Under the pieces are notes generated by a model. It searched no databases and was not told where the DNA came from. It was given only the letters and a program-made list of their open reading frames with translations. From Archangium primigenium (GTDB lineage: Bacteria > Myxococcota > Myxococcia > Myxococcales > Myxococcaceae), in NCBI RefSeq assembly GCF_016904885.1, contig NZ_JADWYI010000001.1, positions 1,674,001-1,738,000 on the forward strand: a DNA stretch of 64,000 bases, written 5' to 3'. The position numbers were made by a program, and so were the translations under genes. Positions 36,859 through 47,000 of the stretch are shown one piece after another (positions within the stretch are counted from its first letter, which is position 1; every line of letters begins with the position of its first letter).

Positions 36859-38778
36859 ATGCGCTGGTGGTCCCTCGCCGCGGCCGTCGCGCGCGCCCAG
36901 ACGCCGGAGTCAGAACCCTTCCGGGTGCCCACCGTGGAGGTGCAGGAGGCTCGGAGCGCCCCGGAGGCGCCGGAGTCCGCCGCGCGCAGGGATCCCTCGG
37001 GCGCCCTCACCGTCATCCCCGTGGAGGCTGGAGGCAGCGCGGCCCGCGACACGGCGGCGCTCCTGTCCACCGCGTCCGGGGTCACGCTGCAGGACTCGGG
37101 CGGCTACGGCCAGAGCAAGAGCCTGATCGTGCGCGGCGCGGCGGCCAACGCCACGCTGGTGCTGCTGGATGGCATTCCCCTCAATGGCGCGGGGGGCATC
37201 GCGGACGTGTCGCGGGTGCCCGTGGCCCTGGCCGAGCGCTTCGAGGTGCTGCGCGGCGGTGCCGGGGCGCGCTACGGCTCGGGCGGGCTCGGCGGCGTGG
37301 TCAACATCGTCACCCGGCGGCCCGGGTCCCACGCGCGGCTCGCGGGCGAGCTGTCCTATGGGAGCTGGGACACGGCGGTGGGGTGGCTGTCCGCCACGGG
37401 CCCGTTGCTCGGCGGTGAGGCCCTGGTGCTCGTGCACGGGGCCACGTCCAGCGGGCGCTTCCCCTACCGCTTCAACCCGAACCCCACGCTGCCGGGCGGG
37501 CCCCAGGAGGAGCGGCGGCGCGTCAACAACGATGCCCGGGCGGCGGGGGGGCTCGTGCGGCTGCGGCGCGACCTGGGCGCGCACCTGACGCTGGACGTGC
37601 TGGGGGAGCTGTCCGCGGACGGGCGGGGCCTGGCGGGCACGGCGCAGAACCCGAGCGAGGACGCACGGCAGGACGCGGGACGGGGCGCGGTGAACCTGCG
37701 GCTCGCGGGCGCGTGGGCGGGCGGCACGCGGCTGGAGGCGCGGGCGTACGCGCGCGGGGACCGGCTGCGCTTCGCCGGGGGCGTGGGGGCCTTGCCCGCG
37801 CAGGTGCAGGTGCTCGGCGGGGTGGAGGTGGAGGGGCGCGCGCGCGTGGGCGCGTGGCAGACCGTGTCCGCGCTCGTGGGCCTGGGCGGCGAGTCGGTGA
37901 GCGCGGTGGAGACGAACGCGGCGGGCGGGGAGCGGCCCACGTGGGCGCGGGCGAGTGTCATGGCCATGGACGAGGTGTGGCTCGGGGGGGAGCGGGTGCT
38001 GCTCGCGCCCTCGCTGCGCCTGGAGCGCGCGGGGCCCTACACCCTGTGGTCCCCGAAGCTGGGCGCCACGGTCCTCTTGCCGGCGGGGCTCGAGGTGCGC
38101 GCCAACGCGGGCCGGGCCCACCGCGCCCCGTCCTTCCTGGAGCTGTACGTGCGCCAGGGCACGCTCCTGCCCAACGCGAACCTGCGCCCGGAGCGCGCGC
38201 TGTACGCGGACGCGGCGCTGGTGCACCGCACGGACGCGTCGCTCGCGTCGGTGGGGGGCTTCGCGAGCCTCTACGAGGACCTCATCTCCTACGAGGCCTA
38301 CCCGCCGGGCGCGGCGCGGCCCTACAACGTCGCCCGGGCGCGGGTGGTGGGCCTGGAGGCGGAGGGCGAGTGGCGGCCCCATCCGCTCGTGTCCGGGGCG
38401 CTCGCCTACACGTGGATGGTGTCCCGGGACTTGCAGCGTGACGGGCGCTTCTACCTGCGCGCGCTGCCCTACCGGCCCGGGCACAAGGTGTCCGCGCGGG
38501 TGGGGGCGGGGCCCCGGTGGCTCACGGGCCGGGTGGAGCTGGCGGCGCAGTCGGCGCATGCGCTCACCCGGGATGGGGCCCAGGTGCTGGCCGGTCGGGC
38601 CTTCGTGCACGCGGGCCTGTCCAGCACGTGGGGCACGCGGCCGGAGCTCACCGTGTCCGCCGAGGTGCGCAACGTGCTGGATGCGCGCGCCGAGGACTTC
38701 GTGGGCTACCCGCTGCCGGGCCGCGCGGTGTACCTGTCCGTGGCGGGCACGTTCGAGCCCGGAGGAGCCCCGCCATGA
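36859..38778 (+). CDS. TonB-dependent outer-membrane receptor (BtuB-like)
   Basis: A 639-residue receptor. Short N-terminal signal-like stretch (WWSLAAAVARAQ), then the plug domain: ALLSTASGVTLQDSGGYGQS, LIVRGAAANATLVLLDGIPL, VLRGGAGARYGSGGLGGVVN, and a 22-strand-type barrel ending DFVGYPLPGRAVYLSVAGTF with a terminal aromatic. RVPTVEV at the mature N-terminus is a plausible TonB box. Shine-Dalgarno GGAAGG precedes ATG 36859. It is followed, in overlapping genes, by a lipoprotein, BtuF and BtuC, so cobalamin or a related corrinoid is the likely ligand; a siderophore is the alternative. Confidence 0.88.
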   Translation: MRWWSLAAAVARAQTPESEPFRVPTVEVQEARSAPEAPESAARRDPSGALTVIPVEAGGSAARDTAALLSTASGVTLQDSGGYGQSKSLIVRGAAANATLVLLDGIPLNGAGGIADVSRVPVALAERFEVLRGGAGARYGSGGLGGVVNIVTRRPGSHARLAGELSYGSWDTAVGWLSATGPLLGGEALVLVHGATSSGRFPYRFNPNPTLPGGPQEERRRVNNDARAAGGLVRLRRDLGAHLTLDVLGELSADGRGLAGTAQNPSEDARQDAGRGAVNLRLAGAWAGGTRLEARAYARGDRLRFAGGVGALPAQVQVLGGVEVEGRARVGAWQTVSALVGLGGESVSAVETNAAGGERPTWARASVMAMDEVWLGGERVLLAPSLRLERAGPYTLWSPKLGATVLLPAGLEVRANAGRAHRAPSFLELYVRQGTLLPNANLRPERALYADAALVHRTDASLASVGGFASLYEDLISYEAYPPGAARPYNVARARVVGLEAEGEWRPHPLVSGALAYTWMVSRDLQRDGRFYLRALPYRPGHKVSARVGAGPRWLTGRVELAAQSAHALTRDGAQVLAGRAFVHAGLSSTWGTRPELTVSAEVRNVLDARAEDFVGYPLPGRAVYLSVAGTFEPGGAPP

Positions 38779-40373
38779 CGCCGTCTCGAAGCCCCGCCCT
38801 CGTGGCCCTGCTGTGCCTGGTGCTCGCGGGCTGTCCCGACCCCGAGCCCCTGTGCCCCGAGGGCCAGAGCCGCTGCGGCGTGGCGTGCGTGGACCTCTCC
38901 AGCACCTCGGCCCAGTGCGGGGCGTGTGGCGTGGCCTGCGCCGCCGCCGAGCTCTGCGTGGAGGGCGCGTGCCAGTGCCGCGCGGGGGCGGCGCTCTGCG
39001 GGGGCGTGTGCGCCGTCACCGCGTCGGACCCGGCGCACTGTGGCGGCTGCGCGGGCGCGGGGGGCGTGGCCTGCGCGGCGGACGAGGTGTGCGAGCGCGG
39101 GGCGTGCCGGGCGGCGTGCACCCTGGACACCTCGGTGGCCTGCGGGCGCTCGTGCGTGGACCTCCAGACGGACGCCTTCCACTGTGGCGCGTGCGGCACG
39201 GTGTGCGCGGACGCGCGGAGCTGTCACGCGGGCGTGTGCGCGGATGACGTGGTGGCCGCGTGCTTCAACACCGGGCAGGTGGTGGGGCTCCAGGCGGGCA
39301 CGGACGTGCGGGGGCCCTCGGCGGCGGTGGGCACCAGCCCCCAGGCGCTCGCGCCCATGCAGGACGTGCTCTTGGTGTTGGACGCCTCCATGCTGCTGCG
39401 CCAGGCGCGCCTGTCCGACTATGGCGAGCTGCCCGCGCGCACGCCCACGGGGCTCGTGCCCAACCAGGTGCGCGTGCGCGAGCCCTACGTCTACGTCCTC
39501 AACTCCACGAGCAACACGCTCCAGGTGCTCCGGCGCGACGGCGAGCCCGCCCCGGCACCGGGTCCCCGCTTCCCCCAGGGCATTCCCCTCGTCAACGTGG
39601 GCAGCGTGAACCTCGGCGCCAACACCAACCCGTATGCCTTCACCTTGGAGGACACGGCGGCGGGCCCGGACGCCTACGTCACCCTCTTGGGCAACCTCCA
39701 GACGGACCCCTCCGCCGGGGGCCGGGTGGCGCGTGTCTCCCTGGCCGACCCCGCCGCGCCCGCCGTCACCGCCACCTTCGTGCTGCCCACGGGCGAGGCC
39801 CTCCAACCCTTCCCGGGCCGCTCGCCCCTGCCGGCCCCCGCGGGCGTCACCACGCTCGGGGGCCGGGTGTACGCCGCGCTCGGCAACCTGGACGCGCGGG
39901 ACTACGCCCCCGCGGGCCCGGGCTTTCTCGCGCGGGTGGAGCCCACCACGGGCGCGGTGGACCTGCTCGCGCTGGGCCCCGACTGCCTCAACCCCTTCTG
40001 GGTGCTGCCCGTGCAGGGCCGCCTGCTCGTGAGCTGCGGAGGCGCGGCGACGTACGACCGGGACTTCAACCTCACGGACGTGCGGGGCACGGGCCTGGTG
40101 CTGCTCGAGGCGGACGGGCGTGTCGTGGCCTCGCTGCCGCTGCGCTGCGCCTCGGGCAGCTCCTGCGCGCTGCCGTCCGCGGGCCGCTTCGCCCTGGTGG
40201 GCCCGCGCGCCTACGTGGCCGACAACAACGCGGGCCGGCTCTTCGTCATCGAGGTGGTGGGCGATACGCTCGTGGAGCGCAAGGGGCCGGGCCCCGGCGC
40301 CGCGCCTCCGCTCCTCGTCTGTCCCCGGGCCCAAGGGCCTTCCCTCGTCAGCGACGTCGTCGCCCTTCCCTGA
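38775..40373 (+). CDS. Cys-rich beta-propeller lipoprotein of the corrinoid uptake operon
   Basis: A 532-residue lipoprotein (lipobox LVLAGC, Cys about 20). Residues 25-160 contain about 28 cysteines in repeats of the form C-G-x-x-C-V-D-L followed by HCGACG, a metazoan-like or 'stigma' Cys module common in myxobacterial surface proteins; the rest looks like a YncE/NHL-type beta-propeller (PNQVRVREPYVYVLNS, VAYVADNNAGRLFVIE-like strands). It overlaps the receptor stop (ATGA) and precedes btuF, so it probably helps ligand capture at the outer membrane (inference). Confidence 0.75.
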   Translation: MTPSRSPALVALLCLVLAGCPDPEPLCPEGQSRCGVACVDLSSTSAQCGACGVACAAAELCVEGACQCRAGAALCGGVCAVTASDPAHCGGCAGAGGVACAADEVCERGACRAACTLDTSVACGRSCVDLQTDAFHCGACGTVCADARSCHAGVCADDVVAACFNTGQVVGLQAGTDVRGPSAAVGTSPQALAPMQDVLLVLDASMLLRQARLSDYGELPARTPTGLVPNQVRVREPYVYVLNSTSNTLQVLRRDGEPAPAPGPRFPQGIPLVNVGSVNLGANTNPYAFTLEDTAAGPDAYVTLLGNLQTDPSAGGRVARVSLADPAAPAVTATFVLPTGEALQPFPGRSPLPAPAGVTTLGGRVYAALGNLDARDYAPAGPGFLARVEPTTGAVDLLALGPDCLNPFWVLPVQGRLLVSCGGAATYDRDFNLTDVRGTGLVLLEADGRVVASLPLRCASGSSCALPSAGRFALVGPRAYVADNNAGRLFVIEVVGDTLVERKGPGPGAAPPLLVCPRAQGPSLVSDVVALP

Positions 40374-40384
40374 GAGACCCCGCC

Positions 40385-41263
40385 ATGAAGCGCCTCCTGC
40401 TCCGCCTCTCGTTGCTGCTCTCGCTGGGCCTGGCCACCGCCGCGCCCGCCGAGTCCCCCGCGTCGCCGCCCGCGGAGGCCATCCGCATGCTGGGCCCCAA
40501 GCCGCCCGCCACCGTCAAGCGCGTGGTGACGCTCGTGCCCTCGCTCACGGAGACGGTGCTGGCGCTCGGCGCGGGGAGCACGCTCGTGGGCGTGTCGCGC
40601 TTCGACGAGGCCAAGGAAGTGGCGAAGCTGCCCCGGGTGGGCGGCTTCGTGAACCCGTCCGTGGAGGCCGTGCTGCGGCTCAAGCCGGACCTGGTGCTGG
40701 TGCAGCCGGGGCCGGGCAACCAGCGCCCCGTGGAGACGCTGGCGGAGCTGGGCGCGCCCGTGATGCTCCTGCCCCTGCGCTCGGTGGCGGACACCGAGGC
40801 GGCGATCGAGGCGGTGGGCGCGGCGCTCGGCAAGAAGAAGGAGGCGCGCGCCCTGGTGGAGCGGATCGAGGCCACCCGCGCCCGCATCCGCCAGGCCGCC
40901 AAGGGCCGCCCCTCCCCCCGGGTGCTGCTCGTCTACGGCTTCGAGCCGCTGGTGGTGGCCGGGCCGGGCTCCTTCGCGGACGAGCTGCTCAAGGACGCGG
41001 GCGCCCTCAATGTGGCGGGCGACGCGGGTTCGGCCTATGCCGTGCTCTCGCTGGAGCACGCGGTGCGCGCCCGGCCGGAGGTGGTGGTGGACGCGGCGGA
41101 CGTGGACACGGGCAAGGACAAGACGCGGGCGGCGCCCGGGCTCGACACGGCCCGCTGGGTGGACGTGCCGTCGCTGGCCCTGTTGCAGCCGGGGCCCTCG
41201 CTCGCGCGGGGGCTGGAGGAGCTGTTCACGCTGCTGCACCCGGCGCCTCCGCGCGCGCCATGA
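40385..41263 (+). CDS. btuF: Cobalamin-type periplasmic binding protein
   Basis: A 292-residue exported type III substrate-binding protein: signal peptide, RVVTLVPSLTETVLALGAGS, GVSRFDEAKEVAKLPRVGGF, NPSVEAVLRLKPDLVL and a helical backbone linker, then GRPSPRVLLVYGFEPLVVAG. This is the BtuF pattern (VSLxPSxTE; P-x-VGG). Corrinoid specificity is inferred from the neighbouring receptor and permease. Stop overlaps the permease start as ATGA. Confidence 0.85.
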   Translation: MKRLLLRLSLLLSLGLATAAPAESPASPPAEAIRMLGPKPPATVKRVVTLVPSLTETVLALGAGSTLVGVSRFDEAKEVAKLPRVGGFVNPSVEAVLRLKPDLVLVQPGPGNQRPVETLAELGAPVMLLPLRSVADTEAAIEAVGAALGKKKEARALVERIEATRARIRQAAKGRPSPRVLLVYGFEPLVVAGPGSFADELLKDAGALNVAGDAGSAYAVLSLEHAVRARPEVVVDAADVDTGKDKTRAAPGLDTARWVDVPSLALLQPGPSLARGLEELFTLLHPAPPRAP

Positions 41264-42345
41264 CGTCCCCGCCCCACGTGCTCACGCCCGCCCGGGTCCT
41301 CGGGCTCTCGGGGGTGTTCCTCGCGGGACTCGCCGTCGTGTTCCTGCTGACCGTCTTCCTCGGCGAGCAGGCGGTGTCCCCCCGCGTGCTGCTCGAGGAG
41401 CCCGGCTCCCTGGAGGCGCGCATCTTCTGGTCCCTGCGCCTGCCCCATGCGTGCCTCGCGGCGCTGGTGGGCGCGGGGCTCGCCGCCTCGGGCTCCACGC
41501 TCCAGGGCGTGCTGCGCAACCCCCTCGCCGACCCCTTCGTGCTGGGCGTCTCCGGCGGCGCGGCGCTGGGGGCCTCGCTGGCGCTGGCCCTGGGGCTGGG
41601 CACCGTGGGCGACCTGACTTCTGGGCTGGGTGGGGGCCTGGGCGGGGGCCTGGGCGGGGGCCTGTCACGCCTGTCCGCGCCCGCGCTGTTCGCCTTCGCG
41701 GGCGCGGTGGCGGCCATGTTCTTCGTGCTCGCCGCGAGCCGGGGGCAGGGGGGCCGCGCGCCCTACGCCGCGCTGCTCACCGGCGTCGTCTTCAATGCCT
41801 TCGCCTCCGCGGTCATCACCCTGCTCAAGGCGCTGTCGGACCCCAACCGCCTGGGCGAGTTGCTGTTCTGGCTCGCGGGCACGCTCGGCCACGAGCGCGC
41901 GGGCACGCTCGTGCTCTCCGCCGCGCTCCAGGCGGTGGCGGTGGGGGTGATGCTCGCCCTGTCTGGCCGACTCAACCTCTTGTCCCTGGGGGACGCGGAC
42001 GCGGCCTCGCTCGGCGTGGACGTGGCGCGCACGCGGCGCTGGCTGCTGCTCGCCGCGAGCGCCAGCGTGGCGGGCGCCGTGGTGCTCTCGGGGCTCATCG
42101 GCTTCGTGGGGCTCATCGTCCCGCATGTCCTGCGGCTCGCGCTGGGCCCGGACCAGCGGCTGCTCGTGCCCTTGTCGGCCCTGGGCGGCGCGGCGTTCCT
42201 GCTGCTCGCGGATCTGCTCGCGCGCATGGCCCAGCCCCTGTTCGGCCAGGAGTTGCCCGTGGGCGTGGTGACGGCCGTGCTCGGAGGGCCGCTGTTCCTC
42301 GCGCTGCTCCACCGGCGCGGGCGGCTCTCCTCGTCTTCCCTCTAG
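41260..42345 (+). CDS. btuC: FecCD/BtuC-type ABC permease
   Basis: A 361-residue permease with about ten helices: RIFWSLRLPHACLAALVGAG, ASGSTLQGVLRNPLADPFVL, GVSGGAALGASLALAL, GLIGFVGLIVPHVLRLALG and GQELPVGVVTAVLGGPLFLA are the family signatures. Between helices it carries a Gly-Leu insertion encoded by three 12-bp tandem repeats. The next gene is a hydrolase, so no BtuD-like ATPase follows; one must be supplied from elsewhere. Confidence 0.88.
   Translation: MTSPPHVLTPARVLGLSGVFLAGLAVVFLLTVFLGEQAVSPRVLLEEPGSLEARIFWSLRLPHACLAALVGAGLAASGSTLQGVLRNPLADPFVLGVSGGAALGASLALALGLGTVGDLTSGLGGGLGGGLGGGLSRLSAPALFAFAGAVAAMFFVLAASRGQGGRAPYAALLTGVVFNAFASAVITLLKALSDPNRLGELLFWLAGTLGHERAGTLVLSAALQAVAVGVMLALSGRLNLLSLGDADAASLGVDVARTRRWLLLAASASVAGAVVLSGLIGFVGLIVPHVLRLALGPDQRLLVPLSALGGAAFLLLADLLARMAQPLFGQELPVGVVTAVLGGPLFLALLHRRGRLSSSSL
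41628..41663 (+). repeat. Three 12-bp tandem repeats in btuC
   Basis: Unit GGGCGGGGGCCT, three copies (first copy has one T for C), encoding repeated GLGG in a loop of the permease. In-frame slippage would change only loop length. Confidence 0.85.
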
Positions 42346-42357
42346 AAGGAGTCCACC

Positions 42358-43146
42358 GTGAGCGACGCATCGGTCCACATCACCCGCTGGGGCGCGTCCG
42401 GTCCCCGGGTCGTCCTGGTCCACGGCAGCATGCAGGGCAGCGCCGTGGGCGGGGCCCACCACTTCGCCGCCCAGGAGCGTCTGGCCGAGCGGGGGTGGCG
42501 GCTGGTGGTGCCGGATCGTCCCGGCCACGGGCGGAGCGCGGATCCCGGTCGCCCCGATGATGCCGAGGCGGATGGGGCGTGGGTCGCCGACCTGCTGGAG
42601 GACGGGGCGCACCTGGTGGGCCACTCCTTCGGCGGGTGCGTGGCCCTGGCCGCCGCCGCGAAGCGTCCCCAGGCCGTGCGCTCGCTGACGCTCATCGAGC
42701 CCGCGCTGCAGAACCTGGCCCCGAAGGATCCGCGCGTGCGGCGCTTCGTCCTCCAGGCCGCGTGGACGATGCTCTCCTCGTTCTCCGCCACCACGCGGGC
42801 CCGGCGCTTCTTGCGGCTGATGCGCGTGCCCCCCGAGTCCGGGAGCGGCGCCTCGCCGGAGGAACTCGAGCGCGTGGGCAAGGCCCTGCTCAAGCTCAAG
42901 GTCCCCGCGTCCGAGGTGCTGCGGCGTCAGATGGAGACCGTGCGCCGCGAGGGCATTCCCCTGCTGGTCGTGACGGGCGGCTGGAGCCCGGCGCTGGAGG
43001 CCGCCGCGGAGGCCGCCGCCGCCCTGGGCGGGGGACAGCACCGGGTCATCGCCTCGGAGCACCACTTCCCCCACAACATCTCCGACGAATTCAACCCGGT
43101 GCTGGACGCCTTCCTGCGCGAGAGCGACGCGCGGCGTGCGCGCTGA
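42358..43146 (+). CDS. Alpha/beta hydrolase
   Basis: A 262-residue alpha/beta-hydrolase: VVLVHGSMQGSA oxyanion region, LVVPDRPGHGRSADPG, nucleophile elbow VGHSFGGCVAL (Ser of GHSFG), and HHFPHNISDEF near the C-terminus providing the likely catalytic His. GTG start with AAGGAG eight bases upstream. It follows btuC by 12 bases and may share its transcript, but an esterase role in corrinoid uptake is not established. Substrate unknown. Confidence 0.85.
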   Translation: MSDASVHITRWGASGPRVVLVHGSMQGSAVGGAHHFAAQERLAERGWRLVVPDRPGHGRSADPGRPDDAEADGAWVADLLEDGAHLVGHSFGGCVALAAAAKRPQAVRSLTLIEPALQNLAPKDPRVRRFVLQAAWTMLSSFSATTRARRFLRLMRVPPESGSGASPEELERVGKALLKLKVPASEVLRRQMETVRREGIPLLVVTGGWSPALEAAAEAAAALGGGQHRVIASEHHFPHNISDEFNPVLDAFLRESDARRAR

Positions 43147-43204
43147 CGCGGCCTCCCCGTGAGTGGATTGACGCTCGTGGGAGGCGGGGGGGACACTCCG
43201 TCCC

Positions 43205-44005
43205 ATGTCCGCCCCTAGCGCCGTGCCGCCCGCCCCCCTCGAGGTCCGTGATGCCCGCCCCGAGCGGGTGGATCTGCCCTTTGGCCCGGAGCAGCGGGTG
43301 TCCCAGCTCTTGCCCGCCCTGTCCAAGGTGGTGAAGGAGCCCAGCGGCATCGTCTTCCACCCGGGGCGGGGCACGCTCTTCGTGGTGGGGGACAAGGGCG
43401 ACGTGGCCGAGCTCACCCGCGAGGGCGAGGTGCGCCAGCGCACGCGCCACGACAACCTGGGCTTCGAGGGCATCACCGTGGGGCCGGATGGTCGGCTCTT
43501 CGCCATCGAGGAGCGCAAGAAGCCGCGCATCCACGAGCTGGACCCCGAGACGCTCAAGCTCAAGGGCGAGTACGAGGTGGACACGAAGCTCAAGGGCGAG
43601 CGTGTGGTGGGCAAGACGGGCAACAAGAGCGCCGAGGGCCTGTGCTACGTGCCCGAGCAGGACGCCTTCTACGTCGTCAACCAGTCGCCGGCGTGGCTGG
43701 TGAAGCTCCGGGTGCCACTGGACAAGAAGGAGGGCAAGGCCAAGGCGCTGGAGGCGGTGGACCTGTCCTCCGCGGTGCGGCAGCAGGCCTCGGACGTGCA
43801 CTATGACGCGGCCACGGGCCACTTCCTCATCACCGAGTCCGGGGCCGGCCTGGAGAAGGGCGCCGTGCACGAGGTGACGCGCGAGGGCCAGCGCGTGGGC
43901 GGCTTCTCCCTTCCGGGCGTGCGCGCGGAGGGCCTGGCCCTGGATGGCGCGGGGCGGGCCTACATCGCGGACGACGCGGGCGGCGTGCTGCGCATCGAGC
44001 GCTGA
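43205..44005 (+). CDS. SdiA-regulated-type beta-propeller protein
   Basis: A 266-residue protein with the SdiA-regulated/phytase-like propeller pattern: SGIVFHPGRGTLFVVGDKGD, LGFEGITVGPDGRLFAIEER, KSAEGLCYVPEQDAFYVVNQ, ASDVHYDAATGHFLITES and GLALDGAGRAYIADD. No signal peptide is visible, which is odd for a family usually exported. Its stop is five bases before the large STAND gene, so the two are probably coupled. Function unknown. Confidence 0.75.
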   Translation: MSAPSAVPPAPLEVRDARPERVDLPFGPEQRVSQLLPALSKVVKEPSGIVFHPGRGTLFVVGDKGDVAELTREGEVRQRTRHDNLGFEGITVGPDGRLFAIEERKKPRIHELDPETLKLKGEYEVDTKLKGERVVGKTGNKSAEGLCYVPEQDAFYVVNQSPAWLVKLRVPLDKKEGKAKALEAVDLSSAVRQQASDVHYDAATGHFLITESGAGLEKGAVHEVTREGQRVGGFSLPGVRAEGLALDGAGRAYIADDAGGVLRIER

Positions 44006-44010
44006 CTCCC

Positions 44011-47000
44011 ATGGCCCTGCCTTTTCCCAACAGCTTCCGCCCGGAGACGTGGAAGGGCCCGCGTTCCCAGCAGTTCCCCAAGCGGGAAGATGCCTTCCAG
44101 CAGCTCGTGGGGGACGTGCTGCGCGAGGCGCTGCCGGGTGGGGCGTTTCCCGTGCGCACCTCGGGCCCGGACGGCAGCATCGACGCCTTCATCGCCCAGG
44201 ACGCGAGCCTCGCGCCGCTGTTCCAGCACCTGCCCGGCCCCGTCATCGTCGAGTGCAAGGACAACGACGACACGCTCCCCCAGGTGCAGAAGAACGTCCT
44301 GGGCGCTTGGACCAAGGTCAAGGCGAAGCTCGCGGAGCAGGCCGACAAGGGGTGGCCGGACCGCTTCGCGCCCTGGCGCGAGGCGCGCGGCTACCTCTTC
44401 CTGACGAGCGCGGTCTTCCCCGACACGGAGGCGCGGCGGCAGCTGGAGCGCACCCTGAGCGCGTTCTTCGACACGCTGCGCGCGGAGGGCAAGTGCCAGA
44501 TCGAACAGGTGCGGGTCGCGGACTGGAGTGACCTGCGCGACGCGCTCGACCGGTGGCCCCGGGTCGCGGACCGCTGGCTGGGCGTGGGCCTGCGCAAGGT
44601 CGTCGGGCATGACGAGCACAAGGAGGTCCTCGCCGCGGACTTCCGCCGCTTCCTGCTCGCGCACCACCTGCCCTTCTGCGCGCCCGAGCCGGGAGGCCCC
44701 ACCCACCCGCACACGCTCTTGCAGGGCGTCATGGACCGCGCCCAGACGGGCGGGGTGCTCGTGACGGGCCCTGGCGGCGTGGGCAAGACGCGGCTGCTGG
44801 TGGAGGTGGGAGAGCTCGCGCACACGCGCGGCCTGCGGGTGCTGCATGTGCTGCCCGGAGCGCCCGCGCTCGACCCCGAGGAGCTGTTCGAGCGGGTGCT
44901 CCAGGGCCAGCGGGACACCCTGCTGCTGTTCGACTACGTGGACGAGGCGTCGATCGACTTCGACGCCGTGCGGCGGCACCTGTTGCCCGAGGCCGCCCGC
45001 CGGGGCATGCGGGTGGGCGTGCTCGCCTCCGCCCGCTCCCGGCGCAACGTGCAGCGGCGCAACGACCGGGGCGCGTTCTTCGAGCACCGGGAGCTGCGGC
45101 TCGATGACGCGCACGCAGGACGGCTGCTCGGCCAGATGCGGCTGTGCGTGGCGCCCACCGCGACGGCGCTCCTGGGCGAGCGCGCGGTGATCGAGCTCGC
45201 GGGCACGCGTCCCATCATCGCGCTGCTCGTGCTGCGTGAGCTCGAGCGCCGCGCCGCCTTGGGACAGCTGCGGGAGTCTTCCCTGCGGGGCATCCGCAGC
45301 GGCGATCTCGTGGGGTGGCTGCGGCGAAGGCTCGCCGAGGACGAGCTCCTGGTTCGTCCGGCCGCCTCGCCCTGGGAGGAGGATGAGATTCCCCCCCGGC
45401 TCGTGGCCACCGCCGCCATCCTGGCGTCCTCACCCCAGGGAGAGGAGGCGCTCCGGGCCGTGGCGCTCCTGGCCACGCGGGGGCTGCCTCGGGGCGAGCA
45501 ACTCGCCCAGAGAGCGGTCCCCGCCCTGGTGGAGCTCGGCTGGCTGGAGGAGCGCGAGGGCGGCTTCAGCGCCGTGCATGACGTCATCGTCGACGAGGTC
45601 CTGGGCCAGACGCTGGGCGATGCGAGCGGCGCGTTGCGCGAGGAGCTCCTGTGGCGGTTGCTCGAGCCCGGGAAGCGCTCGGCGCGCACGTTGGCCTGCC
45701 TGATGGTCTCCTTCCGGCGGCTCCTGGCGGACCTGGAGACCGCGTCGTCGGGCTTCGGCCCGGCGCTCGCCGAGGCCACGCGCGGGTGGCTCACGCGCTG
45801 GGTCTCCGAGCTGGGCGCCCTGCTGGCGGACTGTCCACCGGGCGAGGGGTCCTACCTCCTGGCCACCCTGTTGTACGACGGCGTGTGGGCCCCGTCCGTG
45901 GAGCTTCATTGGGACACCCTGGTCGCCCCGTGGTTGCAACGGCACGCGACCCATCCCGACGCGAGGCACCTGTTCTTCATCGGCTTGGGCCAGCTCGAGG
46001 ACCGAGGACAGGAACTCGTGGAGCTCGCCCTGCGCTGGCTCGGCGTGAATGGTCGGGGGTTCAAGGCGTGCTTCGTGCTCGCGCGTCTGCTGGGGCGCGA
46101 GCACCTCTCCCCGGAGCAGGTGTCGAACGCGCACGCCTGGGCATTGCTCTGGCTCGACCTTCACGGCCTCCACCCCCAGGCCCCGTACGTCCTGGGGCCG
46201 CTGCTCAAGCGCGAGGACCTCACGCCCAAGGACGCGGCCTCGCTTCGTCGACGTGCGCTGTCCTGGTTGTCCGTCCATGCGAGGACTCACTCCGCCTGCT
46301 ACGTCTTGCCGCCCCTGCTGGTGCGCACGGACTTGCTGGCCGCGGAGTGCGAGAGCGCGTGTGCCCATGCGCTCGTCTGGCTTCGCTCCTTCCGGGGCGA
46401 TGTCGAGGCCAGCTTCGTTCTGACGGCGCTGGTCCGGCGGGAGGAGCCGAGTCCCGAGGTGGCTCGGGAAGTGATCACGGAAGCGCTGGCCTGGCTGAAG
46501 CGCCATCACGACCATTCGCATGCCTCCTGGGTCCTGCGGGTCTGCCTGCAATCGCCCCACCTCGACGCGGAACGGGTCGAGCAGGTCCTCGACGCCACGG
46601 TCGTCTGGGTCGAGACCCGCCCGTCTGTCGCCTATTGCGACTCCGTGCTCGCGCGCGCGCTTCGCTTCAAGCAGGCGCCCCCCGCCCTCCTCCGAAGACT
46701 CGCGAGGCTCGGGATCGAATGGCTGAAGCAGACGCCCGACGACGAGGACCGGCATGACATGCTCACCCAACTGCTGCCGCATGGCGCGCTGTTGTCTCCC
46801 GACGAGCTTCTCTTCGTGGCCAACGATGCCGTTCGTTGGGTGAAGGCGCTTCCGCCCGAAAAAGACACCTTCCTGGATTTGATGCGAATCGTCCGGCGTG
46901 CCACCCGCTCGCTGGACCTCTTCGTGAAGACCCCCTTCTCCGGGTGGAAGCCCGGGCCCGCCGCCCCGAGCAAGATGCGTGTGCTCTCGGCGGAACTCCG

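Noticed and set aside
43151-43185. Terminator between the hydrolase and SdiA-regulated-type genes
   Set aside because: GCCTCCC/GGGAGGC pair around a 21-base loop without T-run; too weak to call.
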